Counted from the first letter of the stretch, positions 1-11,519 are shown. The stretch: 64,000 nucleotides of DNA from Mycobacterium szulgai (GCF_002116635.1 NZ_LQPW01000173.1:31711-95710); one strand, 5' to 3'. Made by a program: numbers and translations. Notes: generated by a model from the sequence alone, not told the origin.

Positions 1-510
<510 letters not shown>

Positions 511-722
511 ACCCCTCGATAGCGAGGTGAATTTACAATCAGAGAAAATCTGACCTAACAAAAAGACACCAAAACTGGCATCTGAAAATACGACTACACC
601 CACACACGGGGAGTGGTAGGTGCAGTCAAAAAAACAACAACAAACAAAAACACCAAACACACTATTGAGTTCTCAAACAACACGCACTTGCTTGTTTTTG
701 CCCGATTCGGGGCAACCCTGCC
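511..722 (-). promoter_or_regulatory. rrn leader with boxA-like antitermination region
   Basis: This is the transcribed leader between the rrn promoter and 16S. On the minus strand the segment complementary to 658-684 reads TGTTGTTTGAGAACTCAATA, the conserved mycobacterial pre-rRNA segment that carries the boxA/Nus antitermination signal. Just after the expected start, a small GC hairpin from the conserved GCCCCGAATCGGGC block lies at about 702-716. The T-rich stretch at 628-655 (minus strand) and the rest of the leader are probably the 5' side of the RNase III processing stem that brackets 16S. No protein gene is credible here. Confidence 0.75.
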
Positions 723-752
723 AGCTTAATACAGCTCCGGCAGAGGTGTCAA
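723..752 (-). promoter_or_regulatory. rrn promoter (sigma-A type)
   Basis: On the minus strand TTGACA (complement of 747-752) and TAAGCT (complement of 723-728) are separated by 18 nt. They are followed by GGCAGGGTTGCCCCG, which matches the known initiation region of the single rRNA promoter of slow-growing mycobacteria. Transcription should start near 716. The promoter lies between the murA stop (799) and 16S, so rrn is driven from here and by read-through from murA. Confidence 0.85.
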
Positions 753-798
753 GCCCCGGTTTTCGGTCAGTTTTCGTGATCGAGCCCGTCGGGCGTTG

Positions 799-2055
799 TT
801 AGGAGCATACCCTCTCGATCTCAGCGCCCAAAATGCCCAGGTTCTCAACGAATAACGGGTAGCCACGGTCGATGTGGAAGACGTCGTGCACCTCGGTATC
901 GCCGTCGGCAACCAGCCCCGCAAGCACCAGACCGGCACCGGCTCGGATGTCTGAGCACCACACCGGCGCGCTGGAAAGCTGCGGCAGTCCCCGCACCACG
1001 GCGTGGTGCCCGTCGGTGCGGGCGTCGGCGCCGAGCCGGATCATCTCCTCTACGAACCGGAACCGCGCTTCGAAGACGTTCTCTGTGATCATCGACGTAC
1101 CGTCGGCGATCGAGGCCAGGGCGATGGCCATGGGCTGCAGATCCGTCGGGAATCCCGGAAAGGGCAGTGTCGCAACATTGACGGCCTTCGGCCGCTCGTA
1201 CTGCACCACGCGGAAACTGTCGTCGGTCTGGGTGACAGTGGCGCCCGCATCGTGCAACTTGTGCAGGACCAACTGCAGGTGAGACGGGTCGATGCCGGTC
1301 ACGGTGATGTCACCGCGGGTCATGGCGGCGGCGATGCCCCACGTGGCCGCGACGATGCGGTCCCCGATCACGCGGTGCTCGGTCGGGTACAGCCGCGGAA
1401 CACCGGTGATAGTCATGGTCGGCGAACCTGCACCTTCGACCTGGGCGCCCATTTGGTTCAGCATCGTGCAGAGGTCCACCACGTCGGGTTCGCGCGCCGC
1501 GTTATGAATCGTGGTGACACCCTCTGCGACCACCGCGGCCATCAGAATGTTCTCGGTGGCGCCAACCGAGGGGAACTCCAGCTGAATCTCCGCTCCGCGC
1601 AACGTTTCTGCCTGAGCCACTACGCAGCCATGCTCGATATTGCACTGTGCGCCCAACTGTCGTAGCCCTGCTTGGTGCATATCGAGCGGGCGCGACCCGA
1701 TCGCGTCCCCACCGGGAAGTGCGACCCGGGCCTGCTTGCACCGCCCCACCAGCGGCCCCAGCACACACACCGAGGCCCGGAACTGTCGCACCGCCGCGAA
1801 ATCGGCGTCGTACTTGGGTTCGTCGGGTGAGGTGATGCGGGCCACGTCACCGTCGAGCTCGACGGTGGCGCCCAGGCCTCGCAGTACCTCCGCCATCAGC
1901 GGCACGTCGAGGATGTCCGGGCAGTTGGTGATCGTGCTGGTGCCCTCGGCGAGCAGGGTCGCGGCCATGAGTTTGAGCACGCTGTTCTTGGCGCCCCCGA
2001 CGGCGACTTCGCCTGACAACCGGTTCCCGCCGGTCACCACGAAACGCTCCGCCAC
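799..2055 (-). CDS. murA: UDP-N-acetylglucosamine 1-carboxyvinyltransferase MurA
   Basis: Cytosolic enzyme of the first committed step of peptidoglycan synthesis: transfer of enolpyruvyl from PEP to UDP-GlcNAc. The 418-residue protein has the normal family length and the EPSP-synthase fold motifs: the N-terminal KNSVLK substrate loop and the PGGDAIGSRPLDMH catalytic loop. Asp117 occupies the position of the catalytic and fosfomycin-alkylated Cys of E. coli MurA. This is the known mycobacterial substitution and predicts intrinsic fosfomycin resistance. It is divergent from the cobalamin adenosyltransferase gene and lies upstream of rrs, as in other mycobacteria. Confidence 0.97.
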   Translation of the reverse strand: MAERFVVTGGNRLSGEVAVGGAKNSVLKLMAATLLAEGTSTITNCPDILDVPLMAEVLRGLGATVELDGDVARITSPDEPKYDADFAAVRQFRASVCVLGPLVGRCKQARVALPGGDAIGSRPLDMHQAGLRQLGAQCNIEHGCVVAQAETLRGAEIQLEFPSVGATENILMAAVVAEGVTTIHNAAREPDVVDLCTMLNQMGAQVEGAGSPTMTITGVPRLYPTEHRVIGDRIVAATWGIAAAMTRGDITVTGIDPSHLQLVLHKLHDAGATVTQTDDSFRVVQYERPKAVNVATLPFPGFPTDLQPMAIALASIADGTSMITENVFEARFRFVEEMIRLGADARTDGHHAVVRGLPQLSSAPVWCSDIRAGAGLVLAGLVADGDTEVHDVFHIDRGYPLFVENLGILGAEIERVCS

Positions 2056-2138
2056 CCGGGTCAGTGTAGTGAAGCAGTTTCGGCTTGTCAGTCAGCCAAG
2101 ACATGACCCCTGCCCAGGCAGCGGTACGGTTTTTGCTC

Positions 2139-2726
2139 ATGGGAATCCATCTGACCCGCATCTATACCCGCACCGGCGACGACGGCACCACGGGACTGAG
2201 CGATTTCTCACGGGTTTCCAAGACCGATCCGCGGCTGGTGGCTTACGGCGACTGTGACGAGGCCAACTCCGCGATCGGTGTTGCCATTGCATTGGGTGGC
2301 CCTGACGAGCAGGTCGCCGCGGTACTGCGCCACATTCAGAACGACTTGTTCGACGCCGGCGCGGATCTCTCGACGCCGGTGGTGGCAAATCCCGAGCATC
2401 CACCGCTGCGTATCACCCAGTCCTACATCGACCGGCTGGAAGGCTGGTGTGACACCTACAATGAGGACCTGCCTGCGCTGAATTCCTTTGTGTTGCCAGG
2501 CGGTTCGCCGCTGTCGGCGCTGTTGCACGTCGCCCGCACGGTAGTCCGGCGGGCCGAGCGCTCGGCGTGGACGGCGGTCCAGGCCCATCCGGACGGGGTC
2601 AGCGACTTGCCGGCGAAGTATCTGAACCGGTTGTCGGATTTGCTCTTCATCCTGTCGCGGCTAGCGAACCCCGCCGGTGACGTGCTATGGCGTCCCGGCG
2701 GCGGCAGCCCGAGCGAAAAGGCCTGA
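2139..2726 (+). CDS. Cob(I)alamin adenosyltransferase, PduO type
   Basis: Makes adenosylcobalamin from ATP and cob(I)alamin, supplying for example methylmalonyl-CoA mutase. The 195-residue protein begins MGIHLTRIYTRTGDDGTTGL, the PduO-type N-terminal ATP-binding motif. It continues with the D-x-x-x-E (GDCDEANS) and RRAER (residues ~135-140) segments typical of the trimeric helical fold. I chose the ATG at 2139 because the homology begins there; an upstream ATG at 2085 would add an atypical extension. The stop at 2726 is one base before the ATG of the VOC gene, so the two are probably co-transcribed. It corresponds to M. tuberculosis Rv1314c. Confidence 0.93.
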   Translation: MGIHLTRIYTRTGDDGTTGLSDFSRVSKTDPRLVAYGDCDEANSAIGVAIALGGPDEQVAAVLRHIQNDLFDAGADLSTPVVANPEHPPLRITQSYIDRLEGWCDTYNEDLPALNSFVLPGGSPLSALLHVARTVVRRAERSAWTAVQAHPDGVSDLPAKYLNRLSDLLFILSRLANPAGDVLWRPGGGSPSEKA

Positions 2727-2727
2727 C

Positions 2728-3174
2728 ATGAAGCACAATCGGTCGATTCCTCCGGCTGCCGTGATTCCGGTGCTCGTCTATCCCGATGTGCGTGCGGCAG
2801 TGGGGTGGCTCACCGCAGCGTTCGGTTTCATCGAGCGCACGCGGATCGGAGAGAGCCACCGAGCCCAGATGAGCATCGGGGCGGAGGCGGCGATGATCGT
2901 CGCGGACATCGCCGGTGAGCGGCAACCGCCGACTGCCGGCATCGTCACGCACGAAATCAAGGTGCGGGTCGGCGACGTGGACGCTCAGTATGAGCGTGCC
3001 CGGGCGGCGGGGGCCAAGATACTGGAGCCGCCCGTCGACCGCGAGTACGGAGAACGGGAATGCACCGTCGAAGATCTCGCCGGCCATCGCTGGCAATTCA
3101 GCGAAACGCTGCGCGACGTCGCGCCCGAAGAATACGGATGCCAGACCGTTACGCCATGGCCCGGCGAGAGTTAG
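2728..3174 (+). CDS. VOC (glyoxalase/bleomycin-resistance fold) protein
   Basis: A 148-residue single-domain vicinal-oxygen-chelate protein. It has an N-terminal VLVYPDVRAAVGWLTAAFGF beta-alpha-beta unit and a C-terminal segment near residues 110-125 (ECTVEDLAGHRWQFSETL) typical of glyoxalase-like folds. The substrate cannot be deduced. The ATG at 2728 follows the previous stop by one base, so translation is probably coupled to the adenosyltransferase gene. Its stop overlaps by a few bases the stop of the convergent DUF2550 gene at 3171. A methylmalonyl-CoA epimerase role would be attractive next to a B12 gene, but nothing in the sequence demonstrates it. Confidence 0.85.
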   Translation: MKHNRSIPPAAVIPVLVYPDVRAAVGWLTAAFGFIERTRIGESHRAQMSIGAEAAMIVADIAGERQPPTAGIVTHEIKVRVGDVDAQYERARAAGAKILEPPVDREYGERECTVEDLAGHRWQFSETLRDVAPEEYGCQTVTPWPGES

Positions 3175-3614
3175 ACGCTGCGGCGACGGGCCCGCGGCGA
3201 CGGCCGTGACTCCAGCCACGATTGAAATGCGGTCAATGCGCCTCTGTCCAAAGCGATTTCGTAGCCGACCCGCCGCTCCTGTGTGGTATCGCGCAATTCC
3301 AGCACCACGATCTCGTCGGTCATGATGTCGAATTCGTCGCCCCGTGGCGCGCGCCGGCCCACCACCTCCAAGCCCCGCCTGCTGAGCCGGCGGTCCGGCC
3401 ACAGCCGCAGACTGGACAGCCGGTAAAACGCGGCTTCGCCGCCGCGATAGCGGATTACTCCGTGGCGCCAGCCGTGACCTCCGACGGCCGGGATATCGCG
3501 CATGATTCCGGCCGTTCCACCTTGCCGTAGCTTCCACAACCGGTAGCTCAGCGCTAGGACGGCGACGCCCAACAGGACGACGAGCACGACCATGCCGACC
3601 ATGGGCGCGCTCAT
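3171..3614 (-). CDS. DUF2550 membrane-anchored protein
   Basis: A 147-residue protein with one N-terminal transmembrane helix (residues ~5-24, VGMVVLVVLLGVAVLALSY) and a basic C-terminus (SPRARRRSV). The soluble part begins with a WRHGVIRYRGGEAAFYRL segment, the hallmark of the DUF2550 family that sits downstream of atpC in mycobacteria (Rv1312). The function is unknown. It lies eight bases after atpC on the same strand, so it is the last gene of the ATP synthase operon. The conserved linkage suggests an envelope or energetics role but does not show one. Confidence 0.9.
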   Translation of the reverse strand: MSAPMVGMVVLVVLLGVAVLALSYRLWKLRQGGTAGIMRDIPAVGGHGWRHGVIRYRGGEAAFYRLSSLRLWPDRRLSRRGLEVVGRRAPRGDEFDIMTDEIVVLELRDTTQERRVGYEIALDRGALTAFQSWLESRPSPRARRRSV

Positions 3615-3622
3615 CGGGTTAC

Positions 3623-3988
3623 TTAGTCGATCGCGCCGACGGCGCGCAATCTGGCGCGGCCCCTGGCGGCGATCTTCGGGTCATCGGACTCGGCGTCCTC
3701 TTTGGCGGCGTGCTCGTCGATGTCCTTCTCGAACTCGGCGGACTCGGCAAGGATGCTGACGCCGTCTTCGGTTACCGAAAGAAACCCGCCGTCCACCGCG
3801 ATGCGAAGATCGTCATCGCCTTCGCGCGCCACCCGGACCATCGCGTCGTCGACCAGCTGCGCTACCAACGGAATGTGGTGGGGCAAAATGCCGATCTCGC
3901 CAACGGTGGTGCGGGTGAAGAGAAACGTCGCCTCTCCCGACCAGATCTTCCGATCGACAGCCACGATCTCAACGTTCAATTCGGCCAT
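3623..3988 (-). CDS. atpC: ATP synthase F1 subunit epsilon
   Basis: Central-stalk subunit that couples rotation of the c-ring to catalysis and restrains ATP hydrolysis. At 121 residues it has the short mycobacterial form: the N-terminal beta-sandwich (LNVEIVAVDRKIWSGEATFL, then TTVGEIGILPHHIPLVAQL) and a reduced helical C-terminal domain that ends in KIAARGRARLRAVGAID. It follows atpD after a ~30-nt gap, in the normal atp order. Confidence 0.97.
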   Translation of the reverse strand: MAELNVEIVAVDRKIWSGEATFLFTRTTVGEIGILPHHIPLVAQLVDDAMVRVAREGDDDLRIAVDGGFLSVTEDGVSILAESAEFEKDIDEHAAKEDAESDDPKIAARGRARLRAVGAID

Positions 3989-4021
3989 GCCACACCACCT
4001 TTCGCCTCTGCAGGATCCTCT

Positions 4022-5470
<1,449 letters not shown>

Positions 5471-5495
5471 AGTCTTTCGCTTCCTCGTGGGCCTA

Positions 5496-6413
5496 TTACT
5501 TAGCGGCGTCGGCGAGCGCATTTGCGCCACCGACGATTTCGCTGATTTCCTGGGTGATCTGGGCCTGACGCTCGCGGTTTGCTTCCAGCGTCAGGGCTTT
5601 GATGAGGTCGTCGGCGTTGTCGGTGGCCGACTTCATCGCGCGTTGGCGTGAGGCCAACTCCGATGCCGCCGACTCCAGCAGCGCCGCGTAGACACGGGTG
5701 GTCAGATACCGCGGCAGCAGCGCCTCGAAGAGCGTCGTCGCATCCGGTTCGAACGAGTACAGCGTGTGCGGCCCGGTGTCTTCCTCGACGTACTCCACCA
5801 CCAGCGGAGCGATCCGGTGGGCCACCGCCGTCTGCGACATCATCGACTTGAACTCCGAATAGACGATGTGCAATTCGTCAACACCCTGGTCCTCATCGGA
5901 GGGACTATCCTCCTCGCCCGCGCCCTTCATGAACGTTTCGACCAAGGTCTCGGCAATCTCTGCGGCGTTCTCGGCCTTGGGCTGCTCGGAGAAACCCGTC
6001 CAGGACTCGGTGATGTTCCAGTTGCGGAACTTGAAGTAGTTCAGCGCCTTACGGCCCACTGTGTACAGAACCGGCTGCTTTCCTTCCTCCCTCAGCAGGG
6101 AGAACAGCTCTTCGGAGCGACGGAAAATGCTGGAGTTGTATGCGCCGCACAGACCACGGTCGGACGACACCACCAGTACGCCGGCCCGCTTCGGTTCGGC
6201 CCGCTCGACCAGCAGCGGATGGTCCAGAGCAGCCTCGGCGGACAGAGTGGTGAGCATCCTGGTGATCTCGAATGCATAGGGCCGCGCGGATTCCAGCCGA
6301 GCCTGCGCCTTACCGATGCGCGATGTAGCGATCAGCTCCTGGGCCTTGGTGATCTTCTTGATCGACCCCGCCGAGCGAATCCGACCGCGTAGTTCGCGAA
6401 GTGTGGCAGCCAT
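5496..6413 (-). CDS. atpG: ATP synthase F1 subunit gamma
   Basis: Central rotor shaft of F1. The 305-residue protein has N- and C-terminal coiled-coil helices (RELRGRIRSAGSIKKITKAQ; ASRQRAMKSATDNADDLIKAL). Residues ~165-180 hold an acidic insertion, GAGEEDSPSDEDQGVDEL, the extra loop known from mycobacterial gamma subunits and proposed to hinder ATP hydrolysis. The next gene upstream, atpA, ends six bases before this start. Confidence 0.97.
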   Translation of the reverse strand: MAATLRELRGRIRSAGSIKKITKAQELIATSRIGKAQARLESARPYAFEITRMLTTLSAEAALDHPLLVERAEPKRAGVLVVSSDRGLCGAYNSSIFRRSEELFSLLREEGKQPVLYTVGRKALNYFKFRNWNITESWTGFSEQPKAENAAEIAETLVETFMKGAGEEDSPSDEDQGVDELHIVYSEFKSMMSQTAVAHRIAPLVVEYVEEDTGPHTLYSFEPDATTLFEALLPRYLTTRVYAALLESAASELASRQRAMKSATDNADDLIKALTLEANRERQAQITQEISEIVGGANALADAAK

Positions 6414-6419
6414 TGTTAG

Positions 6420-8090
6420 CTACTTCTTGTCCTTCTTCTTGGAATCCTTGTCCTTGGGCTTTTCCTTCTTGACCTTCACGGATTCCTTGCCGACCTCGTC
6501 CTCGTCCATCGCCTCGACATGCTCATCGGGCACCACCGAGCCGCCGCCACTGGCGGCGAAGCCCTTCTTGAAGTGCTTGATGATTTCGACCAGCTTCTCT
6601 TCGTCTTCCTCAGAAAGCTTCTGGGTCTTACGAATGCCTTCGAGGAACTTCTCCTCGGAAGCTCGCATGTGGTCAAGGATCTCGGATTCGAATCGCTTGA
6701 CGTCTTCGACCGGCACCGAGTCCAGGTGACCGCCGGTGCCCAAGAAGATCGAAATCACCTGCTCCTCAACGGGCATCGGCTGGAATTGCGGTTGCTTGAG
6801 CAACTCCACCAGCCGCTCACCGCGCTCCAGCTGTGCCTTCGATGTGGCATCCAGGTCAGAAGCAAATGCTGCGAAGGCTTCCAGTTCGCGGTACTGGGAC
6901 AGGTCCAGACGCAGCGAGCCGGCCACCTCCTTCATTGCCTTGATCTGCGCGGCACCACCCACCCGGGACACCGACACACCGACGTTGATGGCGGGGCGGA
7001 CACCCTGGTTGAACAGGTCGGTTTCCAGGAAGCACTGGCCGTCGGTGATCGAGATGACGTTGGTGGGAATGTAGGCCGAAATGTCGTTGGCCTTGGTCTC
7101 GATGATCGGCAGCCCGGTCAGCGAGCCCCCGCCCAGCTCGTCGGACAACTTGGCGCAGCGCTCGAGCAACCGCGAGTGCAGATAGAAGACGTCGCCCGGG
7201 TAAGCCTCGCGGCCGGGCGGACGGCGCAGCAGCAGTGAAATCGCGCGGTACGCCTCGGCCTGCTTGGTCAAGTCGTCGAACACGATCAGCACGTGCTTGC
7301 CCTCGTACATCCAGTGCTGGGCAATCGCCGAACCCGTATAAGGCGCAAGCCATTTGAACCCGGCGGAGTCCGAAGCCGGGGCAGCGACGATCGTGGTGTA
7401 GTCCATCGCGCCGCCTTCTTCCAGCGCGCGCTTAACCGACGCGATCGTGGTGCCCTTCTGGCCGATGGCCACGTATACGCAGCGCACCTGCTTCTTCTCG
7501 TCGCCGGTTTCCCAGTTCTGCCGCTGGTTCAGAATAGTGTCGACGCAGACCGCGGTCTTGCCGGTCTTACGGTCGCCGATGATCAGCTGACGCTGACCAC
7601 GGCCGATCGGGGTCATCGCGTCGATCGCCTTGATGCCGGTCTGCAGCGGCTCTTTCACGCTCTGCCGCTCCACCACCGACGGTGCCTGCAGCTCCAATGC
7701 CCGGCGGATATCGGTGTCGATGTCGCCGCCCCCGTCGATCGGCTGGCCGAGCGGGTTGACCACGCGGCCCAGGAAGCCGTCGCCCACCGGTACCGAAAGG
7801 ACTTCGCCGGTGCGCTTGACCTGCTGGCCTTCTTCGATGTTCTCGAAGTCACCGAGGATGACCGCGCCGACGCTGTGCTCATCGAGGTTGAGGGCGACGC
7901 CGAGCACGCCGCCGGGAAATTCGAGCAGCTCCTGGGTCATCACCGACGGCAGACCCTCGACATGCGCGATACCGTCCCCGGCATCGACGACGCTGCCGAC
8001 CTCCTCGCGAGCGGTGTCCGAGGTGAAGGAACCTACGTACTCTTCGATCGCGCTCTGAATGTCATCAGCGGAGATTGTCAACTCGGCCAT
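6420..8090 (-). CDS. atpA: ATP synthase F1 subunit alpha
   Basis: Non-catalytic nucleotide-binding subunit of F1 that anchors the peripheral stalk. It has the P-loop GDRKTGKTAV near residue 170, the alpha signature PAINVGVSVSRVGGAAQ, and a total length of 556. The last ~40 residues (ending SVKVKKEKPKDKDSKKKDKK) form the mycobacterial C-terminal extension, which is known to suppress ATPase activity. Normal position between atpFH and atpG. Confidence 0.97.
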   Translation of the reverse strand: MAELTISADDIQSAIEEYVGSFTSDTAREEVGSVVDAGDGIAHVEGLPSVMTQELLEFPGGVLGVALNLDEHSVGAVILGDFENIEEGQQVKRTGEVLSVPVGDGFLGRVVNPLGQPIDGGGDIDTDIRRALELQAPSVVERQSVKEPLQTGIKAIDAMTPIGRGQRQLIIGDRKTGKTAVCVDTILNQRQNWETGDEKKQVRCVYVAIGQKGTTIASVKRALEEGGAMDYTTIVAAPASDSAGFKWLAPYTGSAIAQHWMYEGKHVLIVFDDLTKQAEAYRAISLLLRRPPGREAYPGDVFYLHSRLLERCAKLSDELGGGSLTGLPIIETKANDISAYIPTNVISITDGQCFLETDLFNQGVRPAINVGVSVSRVGGAAQIKAMKEVAGSLRLDLSQYRELEAFAAFASDLDATSKAQLERGERLVELLKQPQFQPMPVEEQVISIFLGTGGHLDSVPVEDVKRFESEILDHMRASEEKFLEGIRKTQKLSEEDEEKLVEIIKHFKKGFAASGGGSVVPDEHVEAMDEDEVGKESVKVKKEKPKDKDSKKKDKK

Positions 8091-8150
8091 GGCTTTTCGT
8101 CTTCCTACTTCGGGGTTTGGTGATGACTAGTTCGGGTGTTTCAGTGGGGC

Positions 8151-9491
8151 TTAATCCGGCAATTGGGCTTCGGCAGCGGCCAACCGGGACTTGAGCGTGC
8201 CGTCGATCACCTCGTCGCCGACCGAGATCAAAAGGCCACCCAGCAGCTCGTCGTCGATCTGCAGCTGGACCGCCACCGGATGACCGTAGATGCGGCTGAG
8301 GACATCTGTGACGCGTGTGCGCTGTGCGTCGCTGAGCTCAGCGGCGGCGCTGACCTGGGCCACGACTTCGCCGCGCCGGGCCACCGCGACTTCGGCAAGG
8401 AACAGCGCGGCCTCTTCGGCCGGCTCACCCCTGAGCAGCTCGACTGTGTGCGACAGCAGGGACACGACTACCGGGTTGACCCTGGCGCTCGAGCTTTCCA
8501 GCACCTTGCGCAGCAAGCCGACCCGGCCCTCGGCGGGGCTCGTGTATTCGCCCAGCAGAATCCCGAGGCGGGGCTGGGCGTCGAGAATGCGGGAAAACCG
8601 GAACAACTGGTCTTCGACTTCGTCGACCTTGCCGTCACGTTCGGCGACTTCGAGTAAGGCCTGCCGGGAGACGTGCTCTATTGCATCAACCAGATCGGAG
8701 TTCGCCGACCAGCGTTCAGAGACAGCGGCGCGCATCACGTCCAGCGTGGCATCACCGACCTTGCCGTTCAGCAGACGTTCGATCAACTTGACCCGGGGTG
8801 CCGAATCTTCCGCGGGCACAGTGAGATAACGCGTGACGACGATTTCGTTGTCCAGCAGCTTGGCCACCGAGACCAGCTCGTCGGCCAGCGTCGACAGACC
8901 GTTGGTGTCGAGGTCCTTGGCTATGGTGTCGAATCGACCCACCAGGCCGGCCAACGCCCGCCGGCTCGCCGAGCGCATCTTTGCCTGTAGCGGGTATTCG
9001 ACATCAACCGCCTGCGGCGCCATTTCATCGAGCTCGTCGAGGAACCGATCGACGGTAGCCGACTGCTGCTGGTCGTCGGCGATGTAGTTGCGCACCAATT
9101 CGCCTGCCTGGCGCACTGATTCATGGCCCAACTCGAGTCGGAGCTGACGGGTCAATTGTGCCCGCAACAGCTCGACCTGACGGTCGCCCTGCACCTTGAT
9201 GCGTTCCGCCTCGACTTCGGCCTGCGCCTGCAACTGCTCGGTGATGCGCTCGGCATCGGCCTTGGCCTCTTCGACGAGGCGCTCGGCTTCCTCCTTGGCG
9301 GTTTGTACGGCCTTGCTGTGCGCCGTAGTCGATTCGGTGAGCCGCTTGGCGGCGTCGGCCGAATCCTTCAACTGCTGACGCACCGTTTCTTGCCGGGCGG
9401 TCATCAGCCGGCGCACCGGTGGCACCACATAACGCCACACCAGCAACACGATGGCCGCGAAGCCCACCAACTGTCCGATGAAAGTCGACAT
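8151..9491 (-). CDS. atpFH: ATP synthase fused b-delta subunit
   Basis: Peripheral-stalk protein of 446 residues. Residues ~1-25 form one transmembrane helix (FIGQLVGFAAIVLLVWRYVV). Residues ~30-165 are a long charged coiled coil of b-subunit type. From residue ~175 there is a delta (OSCP-like) domain ending in the GGLLISVGDEVIDGTLKSRL signature. The fusion of a second b subunit to delta is characteristic of mycobacteria (Rv1307). It pairs with the unfused b subunit encoded immediately upstream. Confidence 0.96.
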   Translation of the reverse strand: MSTFIGQLVGFAAIVLLVWRYVVPPVRRLMTARQETVRQQLKDSADAAKRLTESTTAHSKAVQTAKEEAERLVEEAKADAERITEQLQAQAEVEAERIKVQGDRQVELLRAQLTRQLRLELGHESVRQAGELVRNYIADDQQQSATVDRFLDELDEMAPQAVDVEYPLQAKMRSASRRALAGLVGRFDTIAKDLDTNGLSTLADELVSVAKLLDNEIVVTRYLTVPAEDSAPRVKLIERLLNGKVGDATLDVMRAAVSERWSANSDLVDAIEHVSRQALLEVAERDGKVDEVEDQLFRFSRILDAQPRLGILLGEYTSPAEGRVGLLRKVLESSSARVNPVVVSLLSHTVELLRGEPAEEAALFLAEVAVARRGEVVAQVSAAAELSDAQRTRVTDVLSRIYGHPVAVQLQIDDELLGGLLISVGDEVIDGTLKSRLAAAEAQLPD

Positions 9492-9507
9492 TGTTCAGCT
9501 ACCTCGT

Positions 9508-10023
9508 CTACCTCGTCGCAGCTGATTGGCTGACGTCGACACCGAGGATCCGACTGGCCAGCGTGGCCGACATGTTTCCAACGTTGGCGCGCAGATCCAT
9601 TTCCACGGCGTCCCTCTCCCGCTTCAATTGCTCGCTGGCAATTTGCACTGTCAATGCCACCTGCTGCTCGGCACGGGCGCGCGCGTCATCGATGACCTTG
9701 CGGCCCTCGGTACGGGCGTTGTCACGGAACGACCCCGCCTGAACGCGAGCTTCCTTCATGGCTTCTTCGTAATCGGACTCGGCGGCGGCGAACTGCTCAG
9801 CCGACTTCCTGTTGTCGGAGGCCGTCTTGGCAACCATCGCATCGCGTTCCCGCAATACCCTCAGGATCGGCGGCACCACAAAAGTACCGATGACACCGAG
9901 TACCACCAGGAAGATGGCCAGCACGAAGAAAAAGGTGCCGTTGGGTATGAGGAAGTTGCTGTTCTTGCCACCTTCCTCTGCTGCCTGGCTCGAGGCCAGA
10001 ACAATAGAGTTCAGGTCACCCAT
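9508..10023 (-). CDS. atpF: ATP synthase Fo subunit b
   Basis: Peripheral-stalk subunit of 171 residues. It has an N-terminal transmembrane helix at ~27-49 (GTFFFVLAIFLVVLGVIGTF), a hinge (VVPPILRVLRERDAM) and a long amphipathic helix rich in Ala, Glu and Arg. It ends in ANVGNMSATLASRILGVDVS, a typical b-subunit C-terminus. It sits between atpE and atpFH with gaps below 20 nt. Confidence 0.96.
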   Translation of the reverse strand: MGDLNSIVLASSQAAEEGGKNSNFLIPNGTFFFVLAIFLVVLGVIGTFVVPPILRVLRERDAMVAKTASDNRKSAEQFAAAESDYEEAMKEARVQAGSFRDNARTEGRKVIDDARARAEQQVALTVQIASEQLKRERDAVEMDLRANVGNMSATLASRILGVDVSQSAATR

Positions 10024-10032
10024 CGCAGCGAA

Positions 10033-10278
<246 letters not shown>

Positions 10279-10312
10279 ATTCCTTATCCTCCTTGATAAC
10301 TCCGCTAGCGAT

Positions 10313-11065
10313 TTAGTGGTGGTCCTCTTCGAGCTCCATGGCCTGACTGAAGTACAGAATCGTCAGCAATGCGAAAATGAAGGCCTGGATTGCGCCGACG
10401 AACAAGTCGAACGATTTCCAGATCGCATTCGGCAGCCACAAGATATAGGGCGGAAAGAGTGCGATCAGCGCAACCAGGATCCCGCCGGCGAAGATGTTGC
10501 CGAAAAGCCGGAGCGACAACGAGATCGGCTTGGCGAGTTCTTCGACGACGTTGATCGGCGCCAGTATCGCGACGTGGCCCTTGAGGACCTTGATCGGGTG
10601 ACCGATGATGCCGCGGCGCCAGATGCCGGCCGCGTGATAGCAGACGAACACGAACAGGGCCAGCGCCAGCACATAGTTGATGTCGGCCGCCGCCGAGGAG
10701 AGGACCTCGGTGGTCTTGCCGTTCTTCTCGGTGTACTGCAGCGGCAGCACCGACAGCCAGTTGGAGATCAAGATGAACACGAAGATGGTGACCGCGAGCG
10801 GCAGCACGAACGGTGCGATCCGCATACCAATGGCACCCTCGACCTGGTTGCGCATCTGAATGGTGATCGCCTCGAAGAACAACTGCACCCCACCCGGTAC
10901 GTCGGTCGAGGTGACCTTGCGGCGCAGATAGAAGGCCAGCGCGATGACGATCAACCCGGCGATCGCTGTCGACAGGATGGTGTCGGTGTTGACGGTCATC
11001 CCGAGCCAGGTGGCCGTGTGGTGCTCGCCGACCTCGATCTGGGCGGCCAGGATCGACTCAGTCAT
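10313..11065 (-). CDS. atpB: ATP synthase Fo subunit a
   Basis: Integral membrane stator of the proton channel, 250 residues and about five to six hydrophobic segments. The essential arginine lies in the [15 protein letters not shown] motif near residue 185, and the C-terminal helix is [20 protein letters not shown]. Its start overlaps the end of the upstream AtpI-like gene by about 8 nt, so the two are coupled. Confidence 0.97.
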
Positions 11066-11519
11066 CGCTGGTGTTCCTCACTTCCGTCCCTTCCGATTCC
11101 GCCGCCGGGTCGCCGCTGCGCAGCTTCTTCCAGACCGGCAGGGCGGTTGATATCACCAGCACCACCTGGAACAGCGCAAGTCCGAAAACGACACCCAACC
11201 CGGCGGGCCGGAAAATGAAGGCGATGATCAGCCCGATGATGGTGATGATCGCCAGCCGTGACGCCGAGTTCAGCGCCATAGAGCTTTTCATCGGATGCTC
11301 TTTGGCGGTGATCGTCTCCACGGAACGCCGGACCAACAGCGCGTTGAGCAAACCCAGTAGCAGCCCGATACCGAAGAAAACCCCGACCATGAGGTGCCCG
11401 GCGAAGCCGGCGGCCAGCATCGCCACCGCCGTCAGCCCGACACTGATCACAAAGAGGCGTACCGGACGAAAGGCAACAGCGGGAAACACCAACGGCGCGT
11501 CCTGCGCTGGTGTCGTCAC
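11058..11519 (-). CDS. AtpI-like / Rv1303-type membrane protein
   Basis: First gene of the ATP synthase operon; 153 residues with four predicted membrane segments (around residues 23-40, 45-62, 95-112 and 115-135). It occupies the position of M. tuberculosis Rv1303 and of atpI in other bacteria, where the product assists c-ring assembly or Mg2+ handling. That role is an inference from position and topology. The C-terminus is hydrophilic ([17 protein letters not shown]). The gap of ~230 nt to wecA on its 5' side probably carries the operon promoter, which I could not pinpoint. Confidence 0.85.
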   Translation of the reverse strand: MTTPAQDAPLVFPAVAFRPVRLFVISVGLTAVAMLAAGFAGHLMVGVFFGIGLLLGLLNALLVRRSVETITAKEHPMKSSMALNSASRLAIITIIGLIIAFIFRPAGLGVVFGLALFQVVLVISTALPVWKKLRSGDPAAESEGTEVRNTSDD

